Notes: generated by a model not told the origin, from the letters alone. 64,000 nt of DNA from Enoplosus armatus (GCF_043641665.1 NC_092182.1:16135456-16199455); one strand, 5' to 3'. Shown: positions 1-15,100, counted from the stretch's first letter. Program-made: numbers and translations.

Positions 1-3000
1 ATAGAGAAGTGTACAGAGCTGTCAGAATGACTGACTTGAAAACGAGGCCACGAGCAAGCAAAGTAAGTGCATGACCGACAGCCGGCTGCTACCATTTTGC
101 AGTTTGATAACTGTTCAATGTCAGCTCTAATTCCCTCAGTTTCTTTAGTGGAAACTCTAGTGGGTATTTCAAATGTCATTTCTAAGCTATGAAAAAATGT
201 CAGTATGCTGCAGGTGAGCTCAGTGTGATCAGGTCGCAGAAGTTCACAAGTGAGTAGATCCGAATGTTCACACCTGTGCCAACACGTGCATGCTCACGAT
301 CCTTTCAGCATGCATGTTGGATGTGCGTGCCACCGCGGGAGTCTGTGTCTCAGTGAATTATTAATGGATGTAATGTGATGACAGATGACTCGGAGCGGCC
401 CGTCCCTCCCCATCCCTGACCCGGCTGTGTCGTCTTGGTTTCCACGGTCAGGAGGAGACGGAGGCCTACGCAGTCTGATTGATTAATTCTGTCAAGCACA
501 TTTTTGCTGTCCCTGCACAGTGTCCGGTCCGAGCTCTTCCGCAATCTCTCACAATCACTATCAGCACGACTGCAAAGTCACAGGACATCTCCGTCATTCC
601 TGAAAGCGAGCCCCGCCCACCGTCCACCATTTTCTTCAATTCACTTTATATTCTTCTCCAATCAAACAGGCCCACTTGTCATGTCCCATTTGTAGTTTTA
701 ACTCTCCCTACAAAACGGCACATCGTCAACACAGGTTTGTTTACAGAGGGAGCTCAGTTTGCTTCAAAATTAACCTTTTGACCGAAATTATTTTTGACAC
801 ATGTGATGCAACATAAATATTGTAAGCTCTGAACAAGAAAAATCTCCCACAATTTGTTTTTTAATAAGACAAATCTGACCTTGAGTTAAAGGAATAGATC
901 ATTAGGAATAGACATGTTGGGAAATAAGTTTATTCAGTTTCTCGCTAATAATTATAAATTACTTTCATATCTGTAATGAATGATCTGAATGGTGGTACAT
1001 AAAGTTCATAATCAAACTGCTGACAGTACGTATTTACTGTTGTTGATAAAGCGACGAAGGCACAGACAGACAGAATGGCAAACAGGGTGATATTAAGTTA
1101 TGTGGGAAAATATACTGGGCTATTTTATCCATATTATTTCAAGAGAGACAATATTAAAAAGGTAAACGTTTGGATGCTATGACTGTTGTGCAGCATATTT
1201 GAACAACACATCAGGGAAGCTGCCGGGCCGGCTACAAATACACCTTAGGTGTGAACATCCCAGGTACGACTACACTACACATCACATTCACTTCTGCTCT
1301 AAAGATATTTGCTGCACATCTGCTGTCGCTGCGTTGCACACAAACCTCAGAGCGAATCATATCTATTTATATGGGTCAATTTTTTTTTCCCATAACGGTG
1401 GAGTGAACCACAGATCTCAGCATGCACTCTTGTTTCACTAAAAGGCCTCAGTCCAAACAGTGTGTTCCCTTTCTATTGTATCTGTACACCTGCTGCTAAG
1501 GTTTCCTCACTAACTGGTGCTGCTTGTACCTACATTTCCTTGGCTGTATTTTCGAAGAATATTCAACCACGCCTCGGTCCTTCACCTTCCTGCCTAATCT
1601 TCATGGTTTGACCCAGCAATCATCTCAATAACCAACCCAGTAGAGGGCTGGGTGTGTATCCATCAAGCAGCCCAGAGGCAGCCATCCTTCAGCCTGTAAG
1701 TGGTATTGGGATAGTATTGAGATCTGTGTAATTGGATTAGACCAACCTTAGTCCCCTCTCTATTCCACCAGTCCCTTCTGTGAAATCATAACTTAAGAGC
1801 TTTGACAATGGTAGTTTTGCTGTGCAGCAGCTGATGGGAATGTAACATGATCTCTGTCTGTAGCTCGTGGCCTCATCTTCCCTCCCCGAGGCTGGAAAAT
1901 CCCAGCAGCGGCCTGACTGACAGCTCTGCTGTGCCTGTCTTTGATTGACAGCGTACAGGATGTTGTGCAGTCTCAGATGGTTCTGAGGGGCCCAACTGAT
2001 CTCAAGCCTCTGTGGCGATCATATGGAGCATCACAAAGAGGAGCACAGTAAGGGATGAGGGTTCAGATCAGTCTGGGAGGTCTATCACACCTGTTTGGCT
2101 TTATACACATGACAGGTTACATGGAGGGCTGTGTTCTCTCTGGCTGCTCTGGGTTAAAAGGCCTGTCAGACAGACACTCTTGCAGCATCGCTCAGGTGTG
2201 AGCCTGCTGCTCTGATAACACATACACACAGGGAAGCACAATGAAAGTACAAAGAAGCACATGCAGACGAGTGCATGTGATGTGCACATGCACACAAACA
2301 CTCACAGAGCTGCTGCTACCAGCACAGTACATTGTAACCTCTCAACTAACATGAGCTCAGATAATCAATCAAGAACAGAACTGGGTTAGTATATATCCCA
2401 GCGTGTACCGTTACATTATTTTATACTGTGGCTAGTGGCTTGAGGGGAAGTGATTTAGGATTACAAGGATTATTCAGTCTCGTAGATAATATTGATCATT
2501 AGATGCTAGTAGAAAGAGGTAGAAATAGTAGTGAAAGAGATATTTTCTGAATTTGATATAGTTTAGAGAAAAATAAACACTTTATTTTTTAGGTCTATAA
2601 TTTCCTACAAATGTCCTAAATAGTTTATAGAGAGAAATATGTAATTAGTAAATACTAATTTATTATTTATCTATGTTGAAAGTATTCTTGCCTATAGACA
2701 TTTTTTTTTTTCTGCTGTGGATTGACCAGATCTAGATCCATTTGTATAAACTGATTGCAAATAAACTATAGTCTATAGAGCGTAACTATTTCCCTTGTAA
2801 TCAGCACCAAACATAGTTTTTTTTTATTTCAGGAAACTTCTTGGAAATCATGAAAAGATTCCAAGATTCTTGGAAAAATGATGGACCCATAAAATAAAAT
2901 GTTACCAAAAAGTCCTCTAAAAGACTTCACAAGGGCATGACTTTTCATTTCCTGCTCAAATGTGCCTTAAGCAAAAGATGAGTTTAATGGAACTTGCATT

Positions 3001-4694
3001 GACAGCAAACATCAACGCACAGAAAAATTACAGTAACTAACTAACTAAATTCACACCTGCTTGGCTCCAAAGTCAGCTTATCTTACCTCAAATTAAAAAA
3101 AAGAGTCCAGGTGTCAGCTGCAACTCACAGGGACACTGAAGTAAGCTAAAATTTTAAACATCAGACGAAGCTTTCCTGAATCATATTTCAACCTGCCTCA
3201 GAAAACAAAGAGATTTATATAAAGTGTCCAGAGGCAACATGCAATCCTGTCAGCCTACCGGGGTTTGTGTTACATTTTAATTTTGGCACCGACCAGAGAA
3301 TCAGATCATTGTTTGAGAAGACGGCTGAAGCCAGAGGCAAGAAAAGGAGAGCAGACAGGGACATGGAGTGGGGGAGATTAAGACAAGGGAAGGAAAAGAA
3401 TAAACATTAGGGAGGCTTTTGACAAAAAGTAAGTCAGCTTATGCTGCTTCTTTACAGTGAGGGGAACTTTAAGGTCATTGCACTTTAAATTCTATTCTGT
3501 AGATATTTAGATACCTTTTTCGATAGTGGCTGTGTGAAAAACAGCATACATCGCTGTATTAGTTACGCCAAATGTGGATGTTATTATCATTATGTAGACT
3601 ACAAAAAGACTCTGTCTTAATTAAGTTGTCTTTTCCAACTGTTGCACGCCACAGACTGCGTCTTGTTCCATGCAGTAATAATGCCAGCTTTAGTGTGATC
3701 CCGGGCAGGTAAAAAAAACAAACACTCACCTACCGGATTTTGGGTTTTTTTCTCACCCCTTTCTGAACTAGCACAGCATTTAAATGATTAAATGTGCTAA
3801 TTTAGGAATTAAGGCTAAAGCAACTAAATCCAGAGCACTAAAACATGCTTCCCTCTGCACTTTATATCAGTAACTGAGTATTTAAAGTCAATGTGTATTT
3901 TCTCATTAGTAATATAAACATGAATTACGACAAATCACCCCAAGCAGTATTTAAATAGGTTGCAGAAGAATAATTTCTTCTTGCATGCGTACACACAAGT
4001 CTGTGCAGGCATACACACACACACCTCCTCTTTTTTAAATGTGTGGCAGGGAATATTTGGGACTAAATAACCATTACAGGGGGTAGAAACAGGCTGGAAT
4101 ATAAAACGCTGTCAATACTGTGCTGAGCGGAGTTTGAGACCTTCTTATCTACAGACTGCATTAAGACATAGCTTTCACTTTTCTCCCTGTATGAATAATA
4201 AGTCCACATGAATTTATACGCCTACAGTCTTGAATTTTTAGTTTTAGTGGAAAAAAAAAAGAAATCATAACCTGCTTAAATGAAACATATTAACTTGTTG
4301 CATACTTTTTGTTAAGGTTTGTATTCTATAATGACATAATGACTCTCTATTTCTTTGCATTTCTCGTTCCCTTTTGCAATGTTATCATCGGACTCTCTTT
4401 TCCTCTCCGGTCTGCTTTCTTCTTTTGATTCCCCCCCAAACGCTTTCTCTCCATCCATCTACCCCCACCCCTTCTGCTCCCTCTCTCCTTCCCTCCCGCT
4501 TGCTGCTCATTTTTAAATCTATGAATTTCTGAACATCATTTTCTTGATTTTTCCACGCCCCAGGGAGACATTCTCATTCCAGCCCTTCTCTTTTTTCACC
4601 TCATTTCCTCCCTCCTGAGTGAATCTCCCAGACAGGATGTGAGGTGACAGTGTGGCCCGTGGATGTTAGGGTGGGGCGGTTGTGGTGTGTGTGT

Positions 4695-4742
<48 letters not shown>

Positions 4743-6440
4743 GGTGAAGGTGGGGGTATAGTACAGCCTCATCCTCTTCTAAAAAACGGGGGTGGAGGGT
4801 CACTGCCATTCCAAATCCAATCCTATGACCACGGGAGACGTACAGTAATGCTTTCCTCCCTTTTAGGATCCAAGCTGTAGAATTAACCGTGCCTTTGAGA
4901 GACTTCTGCTCCTTGGCATGAATGTTCCTCATCCCGCAAGACCTCATGCTCTTACAAGATATATACTTCTGCCCCTTTATAAGGCTTCAACTGTGTTGAA
5001 AAATGTCAATGCTTTCGCTTTGAGTGACCATATCAGGGCAGAAACAGAGGGAAGGAAAGTGGACAGTCCTCAATCGCCCTCATCCACAAATAAGGTGTGA
5101 TGTGGATGAAATTCAAATTGTACCTTGCACGTACTCAACACATATAAACACATTACAACACATGTGTTACACACATATAAAATGAAGGCTCACTGTTTTT
5201 GTGACATGAATGTACAGCTTTTCTAATATGTTAAATGGAAATTATAAATATCTAAATGCAGGGTTAAGTGTGAATGATATGTCTTAAAAGACCATTACAG
5301 CTTTACTTATTTCAGGGTTCATGTGTGTAGCTCATGTACCGTACGATAAAGATGATCACAGTGATTAAAAGCAATCAGTGTTCGTGTGTAGATGTGGGTG
5401 GAGATGATGATGAATCACCAAACTGATTAAAAAGGAGTGCCTCGCCGCCATTGTGGGAAAAAAAAAAGAAATTTAGCTTTAAATAGCAATAAATACAAAT
5501 TCTAATCAGGTAATTTGGGAATTTTATGCTCTCAACGTGTCCTGTAATTTTAGGTGTGAAGATGATTTGAAACAAAACTTGTGCAGAATACTAAACAGGG
5601 GACAACATTTTAATTTTAAAATCCAAATGTTCAGGATTAACACAAATGCTCTTTTACTTTATCTCTGGCTTTCAAAAATTAAAAATTGATTGTATATACT
5701 TTTCTCATTTCCCTCCTTGTCACTCGTCTTTCCTGCCTCTGTATCTCCCCCTCTCTTCTTCTCTAAGGGGTTAGAGGTTCCCCACTGTGAGAGCAAAACA
5801 CATTTTGAACTAATCACAGGACAGTCTGAGCATAACAGTGGTAATAATTATATCCCAAAATGCAGGACATTGAAATGATAACCTCTGAAATAACCCTTCT
5901 TCTCATGCACCACACAAACTATCTTTTGGAATATACGCCTCAAATATTAAACAGAAAAAAAAACCTTAAAACTAGTGCTGGGCAAAAAAAAATGATAAAG
6001 ATGATTATCTCTCTTTTTTGTCATTGACAAAATATAATCAGCTTAAAACTGTATTTCAACTATAAAGAGGAATTACACTTCTTTCTACAAGAGAAATGGA
6101 GGAATAAAGTTGATCTTCCTTCCATCACCCTATTGTGTGCCCACATGAAAATTGTGGAAGTTATACTAAGCAAAGAAAGACTGCAAAAAACTATTAGCTG
6201 ATGGCCAATTCAGAGTGTGCAGAAAATCATCAGACAAGCACAAGTTCAATTATAGACGACGATACTGTTGACAAGTTGTTGTTTGGCATTATTTCGATTA
6301 TTTATGGTCTCACCCAAAACAGATGAATGTCCATTGTAATACATGCCTGAGTCAAATGATCCAACATGTATGTGTGCATGTTGGGGTATAGTACGTGTTT
6401 GTACACAGGTGTTATAACATGTGGAGCATCGCCCTCTTAC
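1..6440 (-). other. intron 3 of cacna2d2-like gene (partial)
   Basis: Non-coding sequence downstream of exon 3. Apart from the GT microsatellite at 4685-4738, I see mostly unique AT-rich DNA, short poly-T/poly-A runs and a pyrimidine-rich patch at about 4360-4510. The bases from 5974 (TAGTGCTGGGCAA) resemble one end of a GCTGGGCAAT-type teleost MITE, but no matching second end was found. ORFs here have no recognisable domain and no paired splice sites. No exon 4 candidate was seen. Confidence 0.75.
4685..4738. repeat. (GT)n microsatellite
   Basis: Fifty-four bases of GT broken once by an AT at 4699-4700. Located in intron 3. Confidence 0.97.
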
Positions 6441-6557
6441 CTCCAGGGCTTTCCTCTTACTGTTGAGCAGCTTGGAGATGTCCCGTGCCACTCTCTCCAC
6501 CAAGTCCTTGGGGTTGTTTCTCTTGATTTCAAACTGGCTCTTCTTCTCACTATAAAT
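6441..6557 (-). CDS. cacna2d2: cacna2d2-like exon 3
   Basis: Third coding exon, 117 bases or 39 codons in phase 0. It starts IYSEKKSQFEIK, continues NNPKDLVERVARDI and ends SKLLNSKRKALE. The acceptor is CTCCACCTGCAG and the donor GAG|GTAAGA. The matching human CACNA2D2 segment (IYKDNRNLFEV, then PQKLVEKVAGDIESLL, ending QALK) is also 39 residues and aligns without gaps. Alpha2delta-1 has the related IYEKYQDLY and LVEIAARDIEKLL. This segment leads into the VWA-N domain. Joined to exons 1 and 2 it gives 105 residues of a protein that is normally about 1,100 long. The next exon, about 60 bases in human (beginning RLADAAENFQKAH), was not found in the remaining 6.4 kb, so the gene continues beyond position 1. 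Confidence 0.92.
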
Positions 6558-9500
6558 CTGCAGGTGGAGAACACAGGGAATCAAAAGGTCAGATTACTGC
6601 AGCTATTACTTTAATTAAGAAGATCACAGAGGTGCTGTTTGCTTATTCCCAAGGTAGCACACAAGATGGTAAACATTTACTGTAGAGCAGGCAGTAAGCA
6701 GCCTGCCATTATACCCATAAGCCTCAGCACTGTAGCAGAATTAAACACAGAACAGAGCCCTAATGGCAAAGCACTTAGCTAGCCAGCTGCAGTCTGGCAG
6801 TCAGGATCAAATTAAATAAATGCAAACTCCAGCAGATCCTCACTGCTGGGTGAACACCTTGCATCTCCACAATGTTAACTCCTTTGGAACTAAAACAAGC
6901 AGCCTTATTTACAGCTTGGTAACATGTTTGTGGTTTAATCCAGTGGGTTACTGAAGGCTATCCTGAACCAAACAGGCCGTAGAATCTTTGCAACCTATTA
7001 AGGGCCATAATCCCCTAGTTTTAAATGCAAGTAGGAATTACAACATTTTCACTCAGAAACAGCAACATATCAAGCACTCTTATTGGGGTTAAGCAGACGC
7101 AGACTTCAAAAACAACAAAAAACAAGTAAGAGAGATGGGTTTGGGATGCCACAAGGGACTGGGATGTTTGGAAAGGAGGGGCATCCAGAGGCAGAACGAC
7201 AGATGCTTGGACCGCTGACAGAGGAAGGTACTTGGGAGATTAGTCTGCTCCCCCTGGAAGAATTGTGAAGGCTGACTCAGCGGCCCGGACTCGCTCTATA
7301 GGATCTGTAGTCTACGACAGAGCACCACCCGAGGAATTACCACTTATCCTGCTGCCCTGAGACACTGCAAGACCCACTTTCACGCAATAAAACCATTTTG
7401 TATAGTTCCTCTGAAAACCCAGGAAAAGCCTGTTGTTGTTGTTGAATATTTTAAAGCAATTAGGGTCTTTTTAAATTTTAAATGCGAGGCCGAAATGCTG
7501 CATTTACTCAGGTTATGTGTGTAGTTAATTGCCCTTAGTTTGAGGTACTATAAACTCCTTTCCTCAATTAATCATTTACTCAAGGAATTACACACTTCAT
7601 ACAGTATTGAACCTTCAAACATGATGATATAATGTAATGCACTTCATAGAGGATAACTACAATTAAAAACAAGTAAGCTCAAGAATAAAAAAGGTACACG
7701 TTAAGCATTAGTTTATGTCTGAGTAGCAAAAGGAAACAGCTACAGGAAGCCTACAAAGATCTTATACTATCAGTGTATGAAATATGGGGTGATTCGGCAG
7801 GTATTGGACCTCCTAATTAATCTCCAAAAATGTCCTTATTCATCCAACAAAAATGTTCTTTAACAGTCCTTATATCTCAAAACAAAATATTAAAACATGG
7901 GGTTTGGATATTTGCTCGTCTGCTCCTATTTTACAAATTATATCAATGTAAACTGTGAATCTTTCACAACAGCTCACCGGTGTCAAAAAAGCACACAAGG
8001 TCAGTGAATAGTTAAATTGTTGATTTCAGGTTCTTGTTGTTTTCTCAACAAGGCCTGAGATTGTTGCTTTCATAACAGCAGTCTGTTAATATAAGCATGT
8101 TGGTTTTTCAGCGTACGTCTGACAATCAAACTTACTGACCTTCAGAACGTTTCTCAGGTGGCCAAATGTTTTTTGTGACATTTCGTATGTGTTGTTCAGA
8201 ACTAGTATTAAAATATATTTATGTCCTTGAAATAATGAAATCACTGAAGCTCTTTTCAGGCCTGAGCAATATGCCAACCATACAGTAGATTAATGTCAGA
8301 TTTAGTTAATGAAGGAGTCTAGTCCAACATTATCAGGCAAAACATAGATGTAAAACTGTGTGTCATCTGCACGGCAATGAAAACTAATATCATGCTTACT
8401 GAGGATGTTAACTGAGCCTTACAGCACGCAACACACAGAAAATAAGTCTTTATAATGAAAAATTGCCAAGAGAACTGATACAATCACAATTGTGATTCTG
8501 TGACTGCATGATCTGGCTAGTTGCTTTTCATTTCATTTCATTTGAAGTGATATAACCAGATATAACCATTTCCAATCCAGCAATTGGAAAGGTCCCACCA
8601 CTAGCTGAATGAGGACAGAGTTACAGAAAAAGACTACATCTTTCTGTGAAACAATGACTTCTTGGGTCATTAAACAACCAGTAAAGCTGGAGACACACTA
8701 TACTTACTTTTGATTTTATCCAATGTTTCCTTCAGTCACTGAATGAAACACAGATTACTCATACACAACAAAGTACAAGCACCACACACACCACATCATA
8801 GACTGACCTCAGAACCTGGGATGTCACTCAGATACACATTATCCAACAAGACTTTACCTGCACTTGTGCTGAAATAAAAAACACCTGAAAACAGGCTGAG
8901 TGGGGACCTGTACACTGTACAAGAAACTGGAGGTGAGTATCTGCAGCCTGCAGTAGTCTCCTGCAGTAGCCCTGCTATGTGAGCGCTGATCAGTTGGCTC
9001 TGTTCACAATGAGCAAGTCATTGTTTGTATTTATCATGTGATCAAGGTTATGAATCAATTAAACTAGGCTATTGGGGCCTTGTCTTTCAGTGACTATCTG
9101 GGGTGATTTGGTGATCCGCACACACTACGGCACACACATCATTTAGATCTGACATGACTGAAATCAGCACATCGCCTGATCCTGAAGTCTCGTGATTGAA
9201 TGTTTACAAACCAAACGTTCTCATATTTCTTTCAAAATTGCCAAAGTGAGGATCTCTCGCTCTGTTATGAAATATTATGTCTGTGGGATTGATGTGTTGA
9301 TGTGCAGCAATTAGGAAAGGAAAACACTGGCGTCCATATGATCCGTCTCTGTTGAGCTGAAGGCTGGGCAGGCAGCCAGAGGCAGTTTCCTTCCACTGGC
9401 CCGCTGAGCAGGCAAACCTGGCCCCAGAAGCTCGGACCATGCCAACCAAGCACTCTGTCGCGATTGCCTGGTGTCTTATATTGGCCGCCCTCTGAGGGAT

Positions 9501-10660
9501 CAGGGATCCTGCTTAGTTTCAAACAACACTTTAAACTACTTCTCAAAGTGAAACGTGAAGGTGAAATCTGCATTTTTAAATGTGTTCTGATGAGCGAAAC
9601 AAGTGGTTCTATTATTTTAGTTTTGTTTCTTTCATTTTGTGCTTCAGCTACTCATCCTGAAAAAGTCATTAGTCTGCAATTCAACAGTCCATGCAAGCAC
9701 ACACACTCACACACAAAGGAATTAGTCATTACCCCTCGGTTCTGAATGCGGCAGCCCTCAAACCTGAGACCAATAATCACGTGAGTATTTACACACATGA
9801 ACATACCCACACATTTTCACACACACACACCATTTCAGAGGGTTTTCAAGGTGGAAGAAGCCATTAATGGAATCTTATTAAACCATAAAACAAGAGCGAA
9901 GTTTTCTTCGCTCCATTGACAGACTACAAACCCCTGACACTTTTAAGCAATGCATTTTTCAAGTCGATTTAAAAACCATGTCAAATTTGTTTTTAAATCA
10001 ATATTCATTCCCTTAATGTGTGGTAGTGCTCTCTGGGTCTGCCTCTCTCTGGAAGATTCATGGCAGTCTTGGGGACATTGCAGGCAGAGCCTTCTCTACT
10101 CTGAGCTTAGAAACAAAACACAAAAGACAAAGAGAGAGATCAATAAGACTCATCTTGCTTGTGGGGATTCCATAACATTTTTTATTTGATATAATACACA
10201 GTAAGGTCCACTTTTTAACCATTTAAAAAAACGAGCTGAGGGAGTATTCTTCAGGGAAAAAAAATTTCTAATGCAACTTCCATTACTTGTCCTGCACTCT
10301 CCCTCTAAATTTAGGGATTTAAAATGATTCCAACGTACTGCATAATTGTGCAGTCTCTGCTACTACAATCATCAAACAGCCTCATTGGAAAATGCATTAC
10401 TTAATTACCTCCTCAAAGCATAGAGCCACCAAACCATTGAGAAATTAAGTCAACCGCTGTCAATGTGGTCCAGAAATGTATGAAAATTAGCTGCGGCAAC
10501 ACGCACTCAGTTGGTAAATGCAAACCAGCACTCAGTTTGATAATTGCTTTGCTTTAATTTGAGACCTGATTCATACAATATCAATAGTGGGTCCAGGCAA
10601 AAACTAAAGCTTAGTCCCCATTGACATGTATGGTTTCTGCTACACATAGGCTAACCCACA

Positions 10661-10880
10661 CAGGGCTGGACAATAATTCATTTATTACCATTTATCATCT
10701 CTCACCAATAACCAAACCAGAAATAAATATGCATATTGAGTTATGGTTCAAATTTCTGATGTCTAAATGAATAACATGTTCTAACTTTAAATAGTTTACA
10801 AAATACTATGATATACTGTTTAAGATTTCAAGCTTTGACAGTTATTGTGATAATAATTTTGTCTGTGTTGCCCACCACTA
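10661..10880. mobile_element. short MITE-like element, hAT type
   Basis: About 220 bases that begin CAGGGCTGGACAATAATT and end, read on the other strand, TAGTGGTGGGCAACACAGAC. The ends are imperfect inverted repeats of the CAGGGCTGGGCAAT type common in teleost non-autonomous hAT-like elements. The interior is AT-rich without an ORF. No clear target duplication remains, so it is probably old. Confidence 0.5.
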
Positions 10881-11604
10881 AATTTACACAAGTCTAACAG
10901 ATGATAGATCAGTATCATACACCTGAGCTGGCGGGTGCTCCTTCAGTGTAAATGGGTATGACACCAGTGTACTGTATCCACCCACACAGTTTGTCCCCCT
11001 CTCCGATGACCTGCGTCTATTGTACATCATGTACTGCCACATAAACAGCACTGGTATCAGTCTGCCATTTTGTATGTGAAACACTATGGATGTTTGCCTG
11101 AGGAAAGTCTGTTTTATTCTTTTTATCACTCTACATGGACTAATAAAAATATAAAGGGAGACAAATATAGGTAGATAGTACTGTGGGGTGCTCGTCTATC
11201 TGACAGGCTGGCCATTACAACGGACTCCTGTAACGGGCAGATGAGGTCCCTGTCCATTCTGAGAGAAGATTGAACTGTGCTGTCAACCAGACAGAGCTTC
11301 AGCCCAGAAAGAAGCAGCAGGCCAATGAGCATTAGGTTGGAGGAGCACTGGGTGCACACCGACAGCACATGGTAATGCTGGCCACGAAAGGCCTGAAGGG
11401 CTTTAAATCCCCTTTAGCTAAAGGTTGGAGATGAGTGACCATCATCGCTGAAGGGCCATAAGCACATCAGCCCGCCTGAAATTATATTTGAGGGCTTTAG
11501 AGCTTGACTCGCTCACAGGTAATGGGGCAGGTACAGGAGAAAACCTAAGCACTGTGGCAGGCAACTTTACTGATAATCATATGCAGTTTGAGGCAAACCA
11601 CTTG

Positions 11605-12109
11605 AGTACCACTGGGTACTTATAAAAAATAAACAGCAGGAACAAAAGAGTTCTGTAAAAAAAAAGAACATATTATAAATAAAAATGTAAAATAAAATGT
11701 TGCTATTATCATATGTCTAAGTAAAAGTGCAAAGGTCCTGGCAACAAATGTGCTTAAACTATTGAAAGTAAAACTACTCGTTATGCAGAACAGCCCTGCA
11801 TGTTGGAGCATTATTTTTATTGATGCATTAACATGTAAAGCAGTACTTTACTGCTGTAGTTGGTTGAGGTAGAGCAAATCTTTATTACTTTATATACTGT
11901 TTGGTGGTTTAATCTAGTAAAATGCTTCTTAGTTTAGTTTAGTAATAGCTCTGAAATAAATGTAGTGGAGCTAGAATATTACCCTGTGAAATCTGGTGGA
12001 GTATAAGTATAAAGTGGCATCAAATGGAAATATCAAGTAAATTACAAGTACTGTGCTTCGAACTTGCAGTACTTGATTAAATGTACGCAAGTTATTCTCC
12101 ACCACAGTG
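11605..12109 (-). repeat. CAGTGGTGGAAAGTAACT-type teleost repeat, copy 1
   Basis: The right end (TTATTCTCCACCACAGTG) is the inverted form of the family's characteristic end. The interior keeps family landmarks such as GTGCAAAGGTCCTGGCAACA and GTAGTGGAGCTAGAATATTA. The match is by memory of the family. The left limit is approximate and the copy is diverged. Confidence 0.6.
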
Positions 12110-15100
12110 TATAGCACTGCCTTTGCAGTGTACGTCCCCACAATATGAGCACACAAGCTATTCTAAAGGGAAGAAATATGCACTGATTTATTAATTTATT
12201 TAATTGAAAGTATGTTGACGATTGATGGTTTATTTCCACTAAAAGATTACCGGCACCTTTAAGTCCCATTTACATTACACAGAGATGTCAGCTCTAAGCA
12301 GCACTTTACATTATTAAAAAAATGAACATAGTAAAAACAGAAAAAAAAAGAATAAAATGGATGTGAGTGTTTTGTGGTGCCCATCCTTTTTGTAAAGAGG
12401 AATGATAATTCATGGATTGGAAAGGCTGTGGAGGAAATTAGCAGCGTTAATCAGTTATGCTGTTGGCTGGAGGCTGTGACGCCTGAGCAGCTCTCTGTGT
12501 AGGCCTGTCATCCTCACAGGAAAAGAGGAGAGGTGGCTCTGCAGAGCGCCACTGACGGCCAATCGAACCTTCTGCTGCTAACGCTCACACAGGATACAAC
12601 AGAACTAACTACGCCAATTGCCACCAATATGTTTTCTCTGGCAGTCAGGACTGTCAAGTACACACTGAAAATCACACATACACACTGAGACATGCAAATG
12701 TACATGTGCGCGAACTCACATTCACGCCCTGTGTACAGCTCATACATGTCACACATACTCACATTCTCATCATTAGCCATGATGACTGGTTCCAGTGTGC
12801 CAAGCTCCGAGTGTTACTGTAAACACACAGATGGGGAGACAGAGGGTGGCGAGACTCCAGAAAATCACTGTTAAAAAGTGGTATGCATATTTTTAGCTGG
12901 CTCCCAACACTCATCTAAGAAGTCCACTGTTAAGCAAGTCAATCCCCGTACTCCTCTACTTCAGCACTGTAGAAAAAACCTGTTAAACCTGCTGCAAAAG
13001 ATTTCAAAACCAACTCACGTTATAGCACAAACCCTGGATTTTTCAAAATGTTCCTCCTGTCATCAACACAGCAGAGGAAAGTCAAAACAGTGAAAGTGAT
13101 AACAAATGAAAAAGATCTCTGTCTGCTTCTGCCACTTTGTATAAAGACTTCTTTGTTGACTTTTTCGCTATGTTTGCTGGTAGCACTGATGTTCTTCGGT
13201 AGTGTTGATGTTATTGTCCCTTCGTCTGTGTCTAAGAGAGAGGACTGCTTATCTCTCTGTGAAGTCAGCCACAATAGGCTGCGTCTGGCTGCTGCGGCGT
13301 GGAGGTTGACAGAGACAGATGCCACATCATTAAGGAATATTAGTGGGCTCTGCCGAGCAGACCCAGCTTCCACGGGCCTCAGGAAGAGTTCAATAAGAGA
13401 GAACACATAGGGAGCAGCAGCCCCTCGGAGGAGCTCGATAAGAAACAACACACCAGAAGCCTCTCATAGTTCAATAGGACCGGGAGACGCAGAAAAAGCA
13501 GAAACATTGACTGCTATTGTGAAGTTAGTGTCTCAGGGAGGTTTTCAGTCCCAATGAGACAGAGGAGAAAAAGAGAAAGACGAGTATGTCAGCAATGGAC
13601 AACATATATAGAGCTGCCACATGCCTTGATGGCATATACTCCTTCTGACTGTCTACCAGGGCTTGGCACTGCATCACACCAACAGAAAAACAATTATCCA
13701 CCATGTGATAGCTGTGTGATGTGTGATTCTATCTCAGCCACATTTTGAAGTCTGAATGCAACAGCACATTGACCGCTCACCAAAACCTGACCCCAAAACA
13801 GTGATTGTCCAGCAATAGCTTAGCAACTGTAACTAGGCACAGCAAGTCTGTCAGGCTTTGGATGTCTCCACATGTCGAAGCATCGGGCTCTGCTAAGAGG
13901 GTTACATGTTATGTTAAAAAATAGCCCTATTCATGAGTAGCACATCCACTGTATAGTATTTCCTTACTGGATGCTATCAGAGTTAGGCCAACATTTGCAG
14001 CTCTGTCCTGCCCTTTAGTGGATTTGGGGAAGTTTACTCTCCAGCAACCACAGCCAACGTTACCAGAGAGATAGTGTGGTTGGTTAGCCCTCATCCTTAA
14101 AGCCTTTTCTCTTCCAACGTTAAACTTGAAAACTGCAATACAAGAACAATGCTGTCCTCCTATTTTTTCGTCTTCTAAATGGATCCTTAACTTGTGAGGA
14201 TGTTAACTTTTTGTCTGGGACATGCAGCCTTAGCCTCAATCTTTTAGCACAATATCATGTACACTATGTAGCCATCCACTTTAGCTTAACTAGCTACCTA
14301 GCTACAGGTGCAAAACTTGCCAGTGACAGTTTCACTTCAGCCGGCAAAATCGATGGTTGGTAATAATTAGAAGCCTGCTTTTGTCTACTTGTGACTGAAA
14401 TCAAGGATTCATTATTTCAAAAATGACTACGAATGTTGAGAGCTGCATACAGTATGTGCAGGGCCAGAATGGAAAGCTTGATATGCAACAGTAAGTATGG
14501 GGGGGGGGTCAATGAACGGCCAATTGATACTCACACACAACCACGTCAGCTAAACCAACTAGTACATCCTGTTAATAGCGACATGACAGCTGTTTACAAG
14601 CTGAGATATCTGAGGCCTAGCAGGTTAACTTTGCACATACCGTATCTACTGTTACTGTGTTGTAACAGTACATGCAAAAGAAACACAGTCTCAGAGGCAA
14701 CACAGGGTGCCAGTGCCAACACAAAGTAACTCAGAGATAGCTGCATCCGGGCACTCATCATAGGAAACAAAGGCTAGGCTAAATATTTACATACACCCCT
14801 TGGGGAGAGTTTGAGATTAGAGCGAGAAAGAAACAAAAAGATGACATGGAGGGGTGGGGGGGTAGAGTGGGTTGGCTTCTGCAACATTATCAGAGGGATT
14901 GTCAACTGGTGATACAAACAGGTCTGAACAAAGAAAAACACTATTTACGCGCACACAACCACACACACGTGAACAAACACCCCACAGAGACAGGACTTTG
15001 CATACACTCAGCCTTGTGTAATCTCCACGCTGAAATAGCATATTCACCTGCAGGTACTGTATGGTCTCATTCAAATGTAATCAGTGTATTTAAACTTGCT

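Noticed and set aside
1..6440. Search for exon 4 of the alpha2delta gene
   Set aside because: No minus-strand segment with the expected AH-x-W core and flanking splice sites was found by eye, so the exon is probably outside the window.
7083..7268. Plus ORF of 61 codons in intron 2
   Set aside because: No family, no splice sites matching a cacna2d2 or other exon, and opposite in strand to the gene.
13020..13451. Overlapping ORFs of 143 (minus) and 120 (plus) codons
   Set aside because: Both strands are open over the same bases, neither has a recognisable domain, and no flanking splice phases fit a gene.
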